From JAJFKB01 sp965230515 (GTDB lineage: Bacteria; Pseudomonadota; Gammaproteobacteria; Pseudomonadales; IMCC2047): DNA of 64,000 nucleotides. Of this stretch, positions 28,106 through 36,572 are shown in pieces. Where the stretch lies: NCBI GenBank assembly GCA_965230515.1, contig OZ246007.1, positions 496,001-560,000 of the forward strand, read 5' to 3'. The position numbers and the translations under genes are program-made. How positions within the stretch are numbered: position 1 is the first letter of the stretch; each line of letters starts with the position of its first letter. A model generated the notes under the pieces. It had not been told where the DNA came from, ran no database searches, and saw only the letters and a program-made list of their open reading frames with translations.

Positions 28106-28915
28106 TTATTTAGCTAGCAGCCCACCATCAATATGAAATTCCGCACCCGTCACAAATTTCGATGCATCTGAAGCCAGGAACAGGATCGCTGAACCCATAT
28201 CTTCCGGAGTCCCCATATCGGGTAATACCTGCATATCCATATAGAATTTCATCGCATCTTCTATACTTTCAGCTTCTCCATTTTCAACCATCTCCTCAAA
28301 CTCCTGCTGAAACATCTCTGTCATACAGTTACCGGGATGCACAGTGTTGACCCGAACATTGTACCCATAAGTACCACATTCAACCGCAGCTGCCTTTGAG
28401 AAATTACGAACCCCACCTTTGGAAGCACAATAAGAGGCCATATCAGGAGCACCAATATTACCACCCACTGAAGCAACGTTAATAATGGAACCACCGCGGC
28501 CACTGGTACCATCCGGGCGCATCGTATCAACAGCATATTTGGTACCAAGGAATACGCCTTCCATATTAACGCTATTAACAAGCCGCCACTCGTTCAGAGA
28601 GAGATCCAGCAATTTGGTATGCTTAATGATGCCTGCATTGTTGACCAAAATATCCAAACCGCCATGGCGCTCAACAACCGTACTGATCACCTGTTTCCAC
28701 TGATCTTCACTGGTCACATCGAGGGACAAATATTCAGCAATACCACCCTCTTTAATAATTTGTTCAACCGTCGCCTTACCAACTTCATCGGAAATATCAG
28801 CAACGATTACGGTAGCGCCATTCCTGGCCAGGACTTTGGCCGTTGCAGCACCTATGCCAGTAGCAGCCCCGGTAATCAGAGCTACCTTACCTTTTACGTG
28901 AACTGTAGGTTCCAT
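28106..28915 (-). CDS. Short-chain dehydrogenase/reductase (SDR)
   Basis: The product has 269 residues. Classical SDR signatures are complete: TGAATGIGAATA (residues 15-26), NNAGI (92-96), catalytic Ser149, Tyr162 and Lys166 in YCASKGG, and a closing FVTGAEFHIDGGLLAK. It oxidises or reduces an alcohol/ketone using NAD(P). Asp40 in VIVADIS suggests NAD preference. Resemblance is to the 3-alpha-type hydroxysteroid or cyclic alcohol dehydrogenases. It lies beside a TetR regulator gene on the same strand. Confidence 0.94.
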   Translation of the reverse strand: MEPTVHVKGKVALITGAATGIGAATAKVLARNGATVIVADISDEVGKATVEQIIKEGGIAEYLSLDVTSEDQWKQVISTVVERHGGLDILVNNAGIIKHTKLLDLSLNEWRLVNSVNMEGVFLGTKYAVDTMRPDGTSGRGGSIINVASVGGNIGAPDMASYCASKGGVRNFSKAAAVECGTYGYNVRVNTVHPGNCMTEMFQQEFEEMVENGEAESIEDAMKFYMDMQVLPDMGTPEDMGSAILFLASDASKFVTGAEFHIDGGLLAK

Positions 28916-29002
28916 GAATGATTTCCTCTTAATCTAATTACCAACTTTCAACCTTAACGACTCTCTCCAGCAAACTGCAATGGTGGTAAAACTCAGCAGT
29001 CT

Positions 29003-29650
29003 CTATGGTTCTGTCGCCATTTTATACGCCATCGCCCGTACTTCCTCTACAACAGCACCAGACCCATTACCAGCAACATCCTGCTTACTATAACTGACCG
29101 CATGGGTCACACCCTCGGCCATGGCAATAATAATTGCTGCCCGCTCGTTGCGCCTTTTGTTACTGATACCTAAATTCATGGCATCCATAAACCTCAATAT
29201 CTCACCGATGTGAAAGTTATGCATCTGCTCCAGTATTGAGGCAGCACCCGCATGGTGATGCGCATGAGCCCAAAGCTGCAGAAAAAAACCGGCCGTTTCT
29301 TTTTCGTTGAAACCTGACAGCAGGTAATCTATAAACACGGCAAATCGCTTCTCAGCCGAGATGTCGTTTTTATTAACGCTATTCTCAAACATACGCCGAT
29401 AGTAGATCGTCGTATCCAGAAGAACCTCCGTCACCAGGATGTCCTTGGTTTTGAAATAATGCTGGACAGTCCTTAGGTGCACACCCACATCTGACGCGAC
29501 TCTTCGCAAGGAAAATTTTGCAAATCCCTCATTCCCGAGCAGCTGACGCCCGGCATCCAGTATTTCCCTTTCTCTCGCCGATCTTTTACTCACTTCAAGT
29601 AAATCATTATCTATGCGCGATGAGATTTCTGCTGTACTGGGTAACGTCAT
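29003..29650 (-). CDS. TetR/AcrR family regulator
   Basis: The product has 215 residues from ATG 29650 (AAAGAG before it). A longer frame to 29752 exists but would run over the operators. The N-terminal HTH (AREREILDAGRQLLGNEGFAKFSLRRVASDVGVHLRTVQHYFKTKDIL) is typical; the rest is an all-helical ligand domain. Two 16-bp palindromes lie just upstream, between this gene and the haem/FG-GAP gene, so it probably represses itself and perhaps its neighbours. The ligand is unknown. Confidence 0.92.
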   Translation of the reverse strand: MTLPSTAEISSRIDNDLLEVSKRSAREREILDAGRQLLGNEGFAKFSLRRVASDVGVHLRTVQHYFKTKDILVTEVLLDTTIYYRRMFENSVNKNDISAEKRFAVFIDYLLSGFNEKETAGFFLQLWAHAHHHAGAASILEQMHNFHIGEILRFMDAMNLGISNKRRNERAAIIIAMAEGVTHAVSYSKQDVAGNGSGAVVEEVRAMAYKMATEP

Positions 29651-29722
29651 ATTAATGCTCTTTCGATTCACCAAAACCAGATGAATATTGCTCACCAATA
29701 CTGCAAAACAATATTTACATCG

Positions 29723-29760
29723 TACGTCGCTTGACGTAGCATTGTACGTCACATGACGTA
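29723..29760. promoter_or_regulatory. Two TetR-type operators, TACGTC-N4-GACGTA
   Basis: Perfect copies at 29723-29738 (loop gctt) and 29745-29760 (loop acat) have centres 22 bp apart, two helical turns. They lie 73 bp upstream of the TetR start and about 195 bp upstream of the haem/FG-GAP start. Identical half-sites and spacing make this a convincing operator pair. Confidence 0.8.
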
Positions 29761-29825
29761 CGCAGAAAAGCCCAACGCTTAAAAAATCCCAAAAACAGTA
29801 AATGAAAGGGATAAATAGTAGTAAC

Positions 29826-29848
29826 CTAGGAGCCTGACAGACTCCTAG
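29826..29848. promoter_or_regulatory. Hairpin CTAGGAG...CTCCTAG in the leader of the haem/FG-GAP gene
   Basis: A 7-bp perfect stem with a 9-base loop lies about 107 bp before the start codon at 29955. It could be a 5' leader structure or another operator. Confidence 0.35.
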
Positions 29849-29954
29849 TCACTTTAAGAGGAATTGGCAGGTTCGCTATCTTCTTTAGCTAAGCAGGCCT
29901 CGCTGTGGCATATAAAGCAATAAGACTTTGAAAATTACAAAGGAGAATCAACCC

Positions 29955-31769
29955 ATGACATTAAAGTTACCAAAGAGCTTTGCCTGGGTGTTTACCATTA
30001 TCGCAGCTCTTACAGTATCTAGTAGCTTTGCTGGCAGCGGCTCACCGAATAAAGAACAGCTTGACCCCAAGTTAAGTGGCAAAGAAATAATCGATAAGCG
30101 CGGAAAAGAGTTAGTTGAGCAGCATTGCACACGCTGCCACCTTGCTCCCTCCCCCGCAGACCTGTCAAAAGAATACTGGCCCTTTGCCTTACACTACATG
30201 GGATATTACGTAGGCATGAAGGGGGACGAATTTGAAGATATGCGGATGGAAGACTTCCCGCCGGAGTTCGAACCGGTCCAGGACTATACCAAGCGCTATT
30301 TCCTGATTCAGGAATCTACAGGCTATATCCGCGACCTTTTTCCTTTTAAGCAATACATGCCACCGCAGCCGCTCATGTCCAAAGAAGATTGGCTAACCAT
30401 GCGGGAGTATTATGAAAGTAACGCCAAGTCCTGGAAGGATATGCTAATTAAGCGTCCCCGGGATCCGGTAATCAAAGGATTTAAGCCGGTAGTTCCAAAC
30501 CTGGATCTGGAGCCTAACGGGCTGGTAATTGCCACCAAGGTCGACGAAAAGCGCAAGCGCATTTATGTCGGCAACTCAACTCTGGATGACTTTGTCGCCG
30601 GCGGCGGTCGACATCCGGATGTGAAAGAGCGCGACAAGCTATATGTATTCGATCTTGAAACTGGCAAGAAAATAGCTGGCGCTCAGGTTGAAAGCGATAT
30701 TAATCACATGAGCTTGGCCGACAATGGCGGCGTTCGGGTGCTGGAAGCCGGACGCTTCCCTATGGGACCCGTGGGTATTGCCAACATTTCAGACTATACA
30801 TTTGAAGATGGAAAAGTCGAAAGACACATGCTGGTTGGTGCAAAACAGCGGATGGTGAAGCATATCGATGACGTGGATATCGATGGTGACGGCATCAATG
30901 ACATTGTCTCGGTAACCTTCGGTGACGGTATATTTGCCGATGCTCAAAGCGAGCTGGCTGTGTACTGGAAAACGGCTGATTTCGACAAAGTGGTTGCGAA
31001 AGGACCGGCAGAAATTCCCGGCGGTGCATTACCCGGAGCGCTTGAAGAATTGATTCTCAGCAACCAGGCGGGCCTGATTGGTGTTGCCGTTGGTGATATG
31101 AATAATGATGGGCGGCCGGATATCGTAGCTCTGGTAGCTCAGGCCCGAGAAGATGTGCTGGTCTATATAAACAATGGCGACCGAACCTTTACCCGTCACC
31201 TTATCGATGCAGAAACAGCAGCCTTCGGCGGCAATGTTATAGAAGTAGCGGATTTTGACGGCGACGGCAATCAGGATATTGTTCTACTTAATGGCGATAA
31301 CGTCAGCGGCAACTCGGTAGATAATACCGTTCCGGCACCGCGACCGTACAACGCTGTATATATCTTTCAAAACCACGGCAACATGAAATTCACCAGGAAA
31401 AACATCTATCCGTTTCATGGCGCCACTCGCGTTGCAATCAATGATTTCGATAATGATGGTGATATAGATATCGTCGGCGTAGCACTCTATGTGCAATGGA
31501 ATGAGGATCTACCACAAGGCTTTGTGTACCTGGAGAATAAAGGCAACTTTAAGTTTGAGGCACAAACCCTTCCCAAAGAGTTTTTCGCACCCTATATCCA
31601 CGTTGAAGCCGCAGATGTTAATGGCGACAACAAAACCGATATCGTTTTAGGTTTGGGTAACTACCCCGGAATGGGAATGGTGCCAACCGACTGGCAAACC
31701 AAGCATAAATCAATGGAAGGGCGTGATCCTGATCTCCCGAGTGTGCTCTACCTATTGAATCAATATTAA
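29955..31769 (+). CDS. Exported protein with c-type haem site and FG-GAP/VCBS repeats
   Basis: The product has 604 residues from ATG 29955, chosen because AAGGAGA lies 9 bp before it. Order: signal peptide (to about residue 26), haem c motif CTRCH (58-62) in an N-terminal cytochrome-like domain, then five FG-GAP-type repeats with Ca-loop patterns DIDGDGINDIV, DMNNDGRPDIV, DFDGDGNQDIV, DFDNDGDIDIV and DVNGDNKTDIV. The repeats form a beta-propeller. The protein is probably periplasmic. Electron transfer coupled to a propeller is suggested, but no enzyme activity can be named. Divergent from TetR. Confidence 0.85.
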   Translation: MTLKLPKSFAWVFTIIAALTVSSSFAGSGSPNKEQLDPKLSGKEIIDKRGKELVEQHCTRCHLAPSPADLSKEYWPFALHYMGYYVGMKGDEFEDMRMEDFPPEFEPVQDYTKRYFLIQESTGYIRDLFPFKQYMPPQPLMSKEDWLTMREYYESNAKSWKDMLIKRPRDPVIKGFKPVVPNLDLEPNGLVIATKVDEKRKRIYVGNSTLDDFVAGGGRHPDVKERDKLYVFDLETGKKIAGAQVESDINHMSLADNGGVRVLEAGRFPMGPVGIANISDYTFEDGKVERHMLVGAKQRMVKHIDDVDIDGDGINDIVSVTFGDGIFADAQSELAVYWKTADFDKVVAKGPAEIPGGALPGALEELILSNQAGLIGVAVGDMNNDGRPDIVALVAQAREDVLVYINNGDRTFTRHLIDAETAAFGGNVIEVADFDGDGNQDIVLLNGDNVSGNSVDNTVPAPRPYNAVYIFQNHGNMKFTRKNIYPFHGATRVAINDFDNDGDIDIVGVALYVQWNEDLPQGFVYLENKGNFKFEAQTLPKEFFAPYIHVEAADVNGDNKTDIVLGLGNYPGMGMVPTDWQTKHKSMEGRDPDLPSVLYLLNQY

Positions 31770-31864
31770 CGGCGGTCGAGCAACAAATGGCTGTTTGGTG
31801 CACATGTACCAGGCAGCCCACACCGCGTCATTCCCATATGGATTATTTAGCCTGACCGCCTAAT

Positions 31865-31907
31865 GGTTAACTTTTAGTTTATCGTTAACCCAATAGCCAT
31901 CGATGGC
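31865..31907. terminator. Two hairpins after the haem/FG-GAP gene
   Basis: GGTTAAC...GTTAACC (31865-31890, 12-base loop) is followed by the perfect 12-bp palindrome GCCATCGATGGC (31896-31907). They lie about 100 bp after the stop codon and may end the transcript. No T run is seen. Confidence 0.35.
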
Positions 31908-31978
31908 GACAGGGCATTCAAGAGTTAAATAGACAGACCTCCATCTCTCACCATTAAAGCAGTCAGGAAAGTAATACT

Positions 31979-32118
31979 GTTCCCTCTCCCTGGTAGAACT
32001 TGCATGCACTGTCCCCTCTCCCTGGTAGAACTTGCATGCACTGTCCCCTCTCCCTGGTAGAGCTTGCCATGCACTGTCCCCTCTCCCCTTTTTAAGGGGA
32101 GAGGGTTAGGGTGAGGGG
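31979..32118. repeat. Dispersed G/C repeat with 32-bp tandem copies
   Basis: Three near-identical units (31979-32010, 32011-32042, 32043-32075; the third is 33 bp) each contain CCCTCTCCCTGGTAGA and end in TTGC(C)ATGCACT. They lead into a palindromic end with CCCCTCTCCCC and GGGGAGAGGGTTAGGGTGAGGGG (in pieces across 32076-32118). Read on the minus strand, the first ~45 bp match the repeat at 56619-56664. This is an intergenic repeat family with local tandem growth, not a CRISPR: there are no spacers. Confidence 0.75.
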
Positions 32119-32125
32119 TTAAGCA

Positions 32126-33304
32126 CTATGCCTCGACCGGACGTCCGACCATGTGACGACTACGATAAATAATAAACAAGAAAATCAGTATGCTCACCAC
32201 CAGGCAGACGCCAGACATTATATTAATCCCAACATAATCCTGCCCCTCCCCGATTACTGAGGCCGCAAGCCCCGGTCCAATAGCTCCTCCCAAACCCTGA
32301 GCGGCAGTCATCAACACCAGGTACTTGCCCTTCAAATCAATTTTCGCAATCGCACCCATTTGATAGCACACGCCCACCATAAAGAGAGCTTGAAATATGC
32401 CTGCGGCGATAAAGAAGGTATATGAGCTAATTTGACCTACCAGGACTACCAACACTGTTGCAATCCCGGCAACGACAACCAGTAGCGGCAAGTTTCGTCC
32501 GAATCTATCACTTGCCCAGGCGGCAGCCATTGCGCCACCTATTGCAATCACCAGAGCAGCTCCCAGCGCAAATCCGATAGTCTCAGCCGGCAAACCAGCC
32601 GCTTGACCGATACGCTCTATAAACGCCCAAAACCCGAAAATGGCGATAAAAAAGATAACGCTGGCAAACAGTCCAAGCCAAATCAAAAAGGTACTTCCCT
32701 TTGAATCGTCCACGTGCTCAGCCTGTAACTGAGAATGGTCAATACCTTTTGATGGAAATCTGTACAATGTCAGCATCATCACAATACAGGCACCAGCCAA
32801 CATATAAAACACGCCGCTTACTCCCCAAATTTTCATCAAATAAGGTGCAGCAGCGAAGAAGCCAAACATCATTGCGCCCTGCACAGCCTGAGCAAAACCG
32901 AAAGCCCGGTCCGGATGCCGGTTATCCCCCAGCGCAGCGACAGTCACGGCGAACATCGTACCCTCAGCAATCCCGGTTGCAAAACGAGCTATCAATAGTG
33001 GTGTGTATTCACTAAACATGGTGCTACCCAGATTTAGCAGCGCAGTCATTAAAAAGGAAACAAACAGCGCCTTAGTCCAGGAAACCTTGCGAATCCAAAA
33101 AGAAGCAATGACCGAAGCGATAACCAACCCCATGCCTTCCATTGATGCAATGTTTCCTGCCTGCTGCTCGCTGAACCCATAGCTTTCGATTACCCCACCG
33201 ACAATCATCGGCATCAAAATCATAGCCGCCGGGCCCAATGGATAAACTACAGAGATCAGAAGTGTGGTCGACAAACCATCGTCGAATTGATTTTTTATAG
33301 CCAT
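32126..33304 (-). CDS. MFS transporter
   Basis: The product has 392 residues from ATG 33304; an ATG 39 bp upstream is possible but overlaps the opposite gene's leader. About 12 membrane helices are visible. The loop between helices 2 and 3 is less canonical than usual (FWIRKVSWTKALF); ASDRFGRNLPLL is the motif-A-like loop of the second half. Small, export- or uptake-type MFS carrier without a recognised substrate. It is divergent from the dihaem cytochrome gene and close to the TetR-controlled genes. Confidence 0.88.
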   Translation of the reverse strand: MAIKNQFDDGLSTTLLISVVYPLGPAAMILMPMIVGGVIESYGFSEQQAGNIASMEGMGLVIASVIASFWIRKVSWTKALFVSFLMTALLNLGSTMFSEYTPLLIARFATGIAEGTMFAVTVAALGDNRHPDRAFGFAQAVQGAMMFGFFAAAPYLMKIWGVSGVFYMLAGACIVMMLTLYRFPSKGIDHSQLQAEHVDDSKGSTFLIWLGLFASVIFFIAIFGFWAFIERIGQAAGLPAETIGFALGAALVIAIGGAMAAAWASDRFGRNLPLLVVVAGIATVLVVLVGQISSYTFFIAAGIFQALFMVGVCYQMGAIAKIDLKGKYLVLMTAAQGLGGAIGPGLAASVIGEGQDYVGINIMSGVCLVVSILIFLFIIYRSRHMVGRPVEA

Positions 33305-33760
33305 ATTTTTATATACCTTTAGAGGCTCTAACCAGTGATTCAAAACCGGCCTATTTGCCCGGCCAGATTATTGTGCAGCCAAGTCCTCATCGAGGACATC
33401 TTCTGCACCCAATACAAACGCATTTTTTTTAAAAGACGCTGCATCATAACAAACATTGCCAGACAGGGGCCATCAACTAAAAGTCTGAGATGGCTCATTA
33501 TTAGAATCATTTCTCAGAGCGGTAGAAGCGTTCTTTTGCTCTGTGATTCTCAACTTCGATGCTCTCGATCGAAAGACTGCGAAGATACAGCGGCTTATCA
33601 CTTAATCAATCTTGATCTCCATAGCGACCCGCTTAAAAAGAAGAAAGCGCAACTGTTTCGGCGCTTGTCTGAAACAAAAAGGACGTTTATTCTACCTGCC
33701 CGCGCAGCTCATATAGGATTTATCCAATCCGGGGCACATCTATTCACTGCTGGAGGCACC

Positions 33761-34720
33761 TTGGCAACACCAGGCTTTCATAAAAAAAACAAAAAGAACT
33801 TGTTACGGCTGGTATTCATCGCGATAGCGCTTTCAGTCACTCTCCTTGTTATCGATATAACCACCAATTTCCAACGCTCGTTTGACGCTGCGTATGAACC
33901 ATTGGCAGCCTCTGACGACCCCAGGGTAATTGCGCGAGGCGAGTATCTGGTTTATGGCCCGGCCCGCTGTGCAGACTGTCATGGCGACATCAAACAGCGT
34001 GATGCGATTGCCGCAGGAAAAAAGGTCCCATTGTCCGGCGGTTTTTACGAAGAGATTTTTCTCGGCACAGTGCGTTTCCCCAATATCACACCTGACGTGG
34101 AAACGGGCATCGGGCGTTTAAGTGATGACCAGCTCGTACGTTTTATGCGTACCGGCATTAATCATCGGGGAGAATATGGCCTGCCTTTTATGAATTACCA
34201 ACGCCTGAACAATCCTGACCTGATCGCCATCCTCTCTTTTTTACGCGCCCAGAGGCCCGTCACAAACAAAGTAGCGCGCACAGAGTACAATTTTCTTGGA
34301 AAACTGGCCCTGGCCTATTTCATCAAACCGGAAAAACCAGCCCCCGCTTTTCCCGATAAGATATCCAGAACCGCCTCCATTGAATATGGACGCTACCTGG
34401 CAGAAGCGATGGGTTCATGCAGAGAATGTCATACGCACCGCAGTCTGAAAACAGGTGAATATCTGGGTGAGTTTTATGCGGGTGGCATGCGGTTTGAGCA
34501 TCCAGATAAGCCTAAGCTCAACCTGACCAGCCCGAGCCTGATGGCAGACCCTGCTTCGGGTAAAGTGGCTGAACTGACTAAAGAAACGTTTATCGAGCGC
34601 ATGCAAGCGGGCCAGTTACTACCCTGGTCACCCATGCCCTGGGGACCCTATTCGCGCATGACCAAAACCGATATTGAGGCGATTTATCTTTATCTAGCCT
34701 CCCTTAAACCTGCCGAGTAG
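33761..34720 (+). CDS. Dihaem c-type cytochrome, membrane-anchored
   Basis: The product has 319 residues from a TTG at 33761 with GGAGG just before it. The open frame runs back to 33335, but that part has no cytochrome or protein character and no better start. Order: basic N-terminus, one membrane helix (residues 13-32), haem site CADCH (70-74) and second haem site CRECH (220-224). It resembles the two-haem cytochrome subunits that take electrons from periplasmic dehydrogenases. No dehydrogenase is adjacent, so its partner is unknown. Confidence 0.82.
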   Translation: MATPGFHKKNKKNLLRLVFIAIALSVTLLVIDITTNFQRSFDAAYEPLAASDDPRVIARGEYLVYGPARCADCHGDIKQRDAIAAGKKVPLSGGFYEEIFLGTVRFPNITPDVETGIGRLSDDQLVRFMRTGINHRGEYGLPFMNYQRLNNPDLIAILSFLRAQRPVTNKVARTEYNFLGKLALAYFIKPEKPAPAFPDKISRTASIEYGRYLAEAMGSCRECHTHRSLKTGEYLGEFYAGGMRFEHPDKPKLNLTSPSLMADPASGKVAELTKETFIERMQAGQLLPWSPMPWGPYSRMTKTDIEAIYLYLASLKPAE

Positions 34721-35174
34721 ATTCGGTTCGGAAATACTGAAAAGTCCAAAAAGAGCATGAAGCACCTCTCTCCGCCCTGCCCTGAGGGGCTGCCAATTAA
34801 GGCATAGCAAAAAGTCAGAGATAAAATAATAGTTCGTCATAATTGCTTGTTTTGATCAAGACTAAACAATGTCGTACTATAAGATGGTGTTGGTCGCGGT
34901 ATATAGGGAAGTAACCTGACAAACGATTCTAATCTTCCCTCCTGAATACCTTTAAAATTCTGTGCGCGCACCGGAATTGATAGACCCGGGTAACTTTATT
35001 GGTTATCGCAATTAGCGATGGCCTGAAGAAATGGCAAAGATGGGATGTACGCCCCACTTACGATTTCTGGATTTTAGAGAACATTATTATCTGTAAAGGT
35101 CACTACTAAGATTATCGTGCCAATTGGCACGATAATAAGAAACCGGTTATCAAACTTAATATTTAATGACGCTA
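34721..35174. other. Gene-free A/T-richer stretch with a 26-bp perfect palindrome
   Basis: No convincing gene. It holds a perfect 26-bp palindrome at 35111-35136 with arms ATTATCGTGCC and central AATT. The GGCACGAT arm recurs at 35220-35227 in the next hairpin. It marks the left border of the accessory patch. Confidence 0.5.
35111..35136. promoter_or_regulatory. Perfect 26-bp palindrome
   Basis: Both arms are exact (13 + 13 bases) around AATT. It lies 160 bp before the 258-residue gene. It could be an operator, a hairpin transcript end, or part of a mobile-element border; the sequence alone does not say. Confidence 0.6.
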
Positions 35175-35272
35175 ATTCAACAGGTTAGCATGGACAAAAC
35201 AACAGTTTTAAAATTAAGCGGCACGATCATAATTATTATGATGCCGTAGGCTTCATAAACATGCTGTTAGCT
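35175..35272. other. Possible degenerate attC site
   Basis: ATTCAAC at 35175 fits the RYYYAAC box and GTTAGCT at 35266 is close to GTTRRRY. Inside them AGCATG (35187-35192) pairs with CATGCT (35260-35265). A hairpin (35219-35246, ATCATAAT around a central T) lies between. The spacers are unequal, so this may be chance. Confidence 0.35.
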
Positions 35273-35295
35273 GAATATCACCATCGAGATTCATT

Positions 35296-36072
35296 ATGGA
35301 CGAAGAATTAAAAATAAGATTAAGAGGTGAAGGCATAAAGCCTGGCCTCATACGGTCGCGAGAGATTGCAGAGATCCTTGAATCAGTCGAGGAAATGGCA
35401 ATAGCTGAAGCTTTAAAACATAACCCAGACCTATCAAAGGAAGACATAATAGTTGGTTTTTATGCCATTGAAGATGAAAGCATTGGCCTAAAATTCAAAA
35501 CCACATTTGCCGCAGCTGTAGTATCAGCTTTCGTGTCAGCTGCAGAGGCAGTAGAGCGAGGTGATTTTGAATCACTTACGCCGCAGAGTATGAACTCATT
35601 GAAGGTGGTTTCATCTTTCTCAAAGCGCCATTCTTGTGATGCAATTATCGGGTCGGGCAGTAACAAAGAAGTCACGATAATCTCCCCAAATACTGAAATA
35701 CCTAGCCCCACTTATATTTATGGGCAAACTGAAATTTTGGGCAAAGTAATTCGTGTCGGGGGTAAAACACCGAAAGCGATGATAGAGCTAATGGATGGCA
35801 GCACATTGTATTGTGAAGTGCCGGAAGATATTGCTAAGGAATTAGGGCACAAGCTTTATTCCTTAGCAAAGTTTGAAGGCACGGCTAAATGGGAATCCAA
35901 AACATTAGAGCTTGATGAGTTCAAAATTCACACAGTAAAAGAGTTCCCAAACATAGACCCAACAAAAGTACTTGGGGAGCTATCGGGCATGATTGGAGAT
36001 GCATTTGCTGGCATAAAGGACGTTTCAGCCTTCGTAACCGATCTCCGTAATGGCGGAGGTGATGAGCAATGA
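35296..36072 (+). CDS. Unknown 258-residue protein, partner of the PIN-domain gene
   Basis: No family is recognised. The N-terminal part is helical and charged (GEGIKPGLIRSREIAEILESVEEMAIAEA), followed by a small-residue-rich segment (TTFAAAVVSAFVSAAEAV). The C-terminal half is beta-rich and looks like a small barrel (ILGKVIRVGGKTPKAMIELMDGSTLYCEVPEDIAKELG). There is no signal peptide. It overlaps the PIN gene by 4 bp (ATGA), so translation is coupled. It could restrain or guide the PIN nuclease, but it is much larger than usual antitoxins and lacks an obvious DNA-binding domain. The base composition is A/T-richer than flanking chromosomal genes. Confidence 0.75.
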   Translation: MDEELKIRLRGEGIKPGLIRSREIAEILESVEEMAIAEALKHNPDLSKEDIIVGFYAIEDESIGLKFKTTFAAAVVSAFVSAAEAVERGDFESLTPQSMNSLKVVSSFSKRHSCDAIIGSGSNKEVTIISPNTEIPSPTYIYGQTEILGKVIRVGGKTPKAMIELMDGSTLYCEVPEDIAKELGHKLYSLAKFEGTAKWESKTLELDEFKIHTVKEFPNIDPTKVLGELSGMIGDAFAGIKDVSAFVTDLRNGGGDEQ

Positions 36073-36572
36073 GGGTAGTTTGTGTTGATACTCATGTGCT
36101 CATATGGGGCGTTAGAGAGCGAGCTGAAGATGGCCAAGAAGTTATGATTCATCGAACCAAGGCATTCATTGAATGGTGTAGAACTAATAGAACCACAATA
36201 ATGGTGCCGTCAATTGTAGTTGGAGAGCTACTTACTGCAATAGAGCCCACGCATCATGCTATGGTTGTTAACCTATTAGAAAGTGGATTCGATTTGCCGT
36301 CATATGATGCAAAGGCAGCAGCGTTATTTGCTCGCCTTTGGCGAGAAAAGCAAGAGTCTGGCCTTGTCGCGAAATTGCAAATTGAAATGCAAGCAACAAG
36401 ACAAGAATTAAAAGCAGATTGTATGATTGTTGCAACCGCTATTACACGTAATGCGGAAGTCATGTATAGCCATGACGCTAAACTAAAGAAGTTTGCAAAC
36501 GGCAATATCGCAGTTAAAGAAATACCGGAACTGCAATATCAGGAAGCTCTTCAACTTGACCCAGTCAGCTAA
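36069..36572 (+). CDS. PIN-domain protein (likely RNase)
   Basis: The product has 167 residues. The acidic PIN residues are in place: Asp7 in VCVDTHVLIWG, Glu53 in VVGELL, Asp117 in KADCMIVATAI and Asp136 in SHDAKLKKF. PIN domains are Mg-dependent ribonucleases and many are VapC toxins (usually about 130-150 residues). It is slightly longer than most VapC proteins. It is coupled to the upstream unknown gene rather than to a small VapB-like antitoxin. Its stop codon lies within the attC-like site. Confidence 0.88.
   Translation: MRVVCVDTHVLIWGVRERAEDGQEVMIHRTKAFIEWCRTNRTTIMVPSIVVGELLTAIEPTHHAMVVNLLESGFDLPSYDAKAAALFARLWREKQESGLVAKLQIEMQATRQELKADCMIVATAITRNAEVMYSHDAKLKKFANGNIAVKEIPELQYQEALQLDPVS

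Noticed and set aside
31979..32075. CRISPR-like array
   Set aside because: The three units follow each other with no spacers between them, and the core is shared with another intergenic repeat.
33335..33760. Longer start for the dihaem cytochrome
   Set aside because: The open frame before the TTG at 33761 is rich in Cys/Arg/Ser with no signal peptide or domain, and overlaps the divergent MFS promoter region.
33761..34720. Dihaem cytochrome as the missing MauG
   Set aside because: It has a membrane anchor and lacks the peroxidase-type features of MauG; it is 23 kb away from the amine operon.
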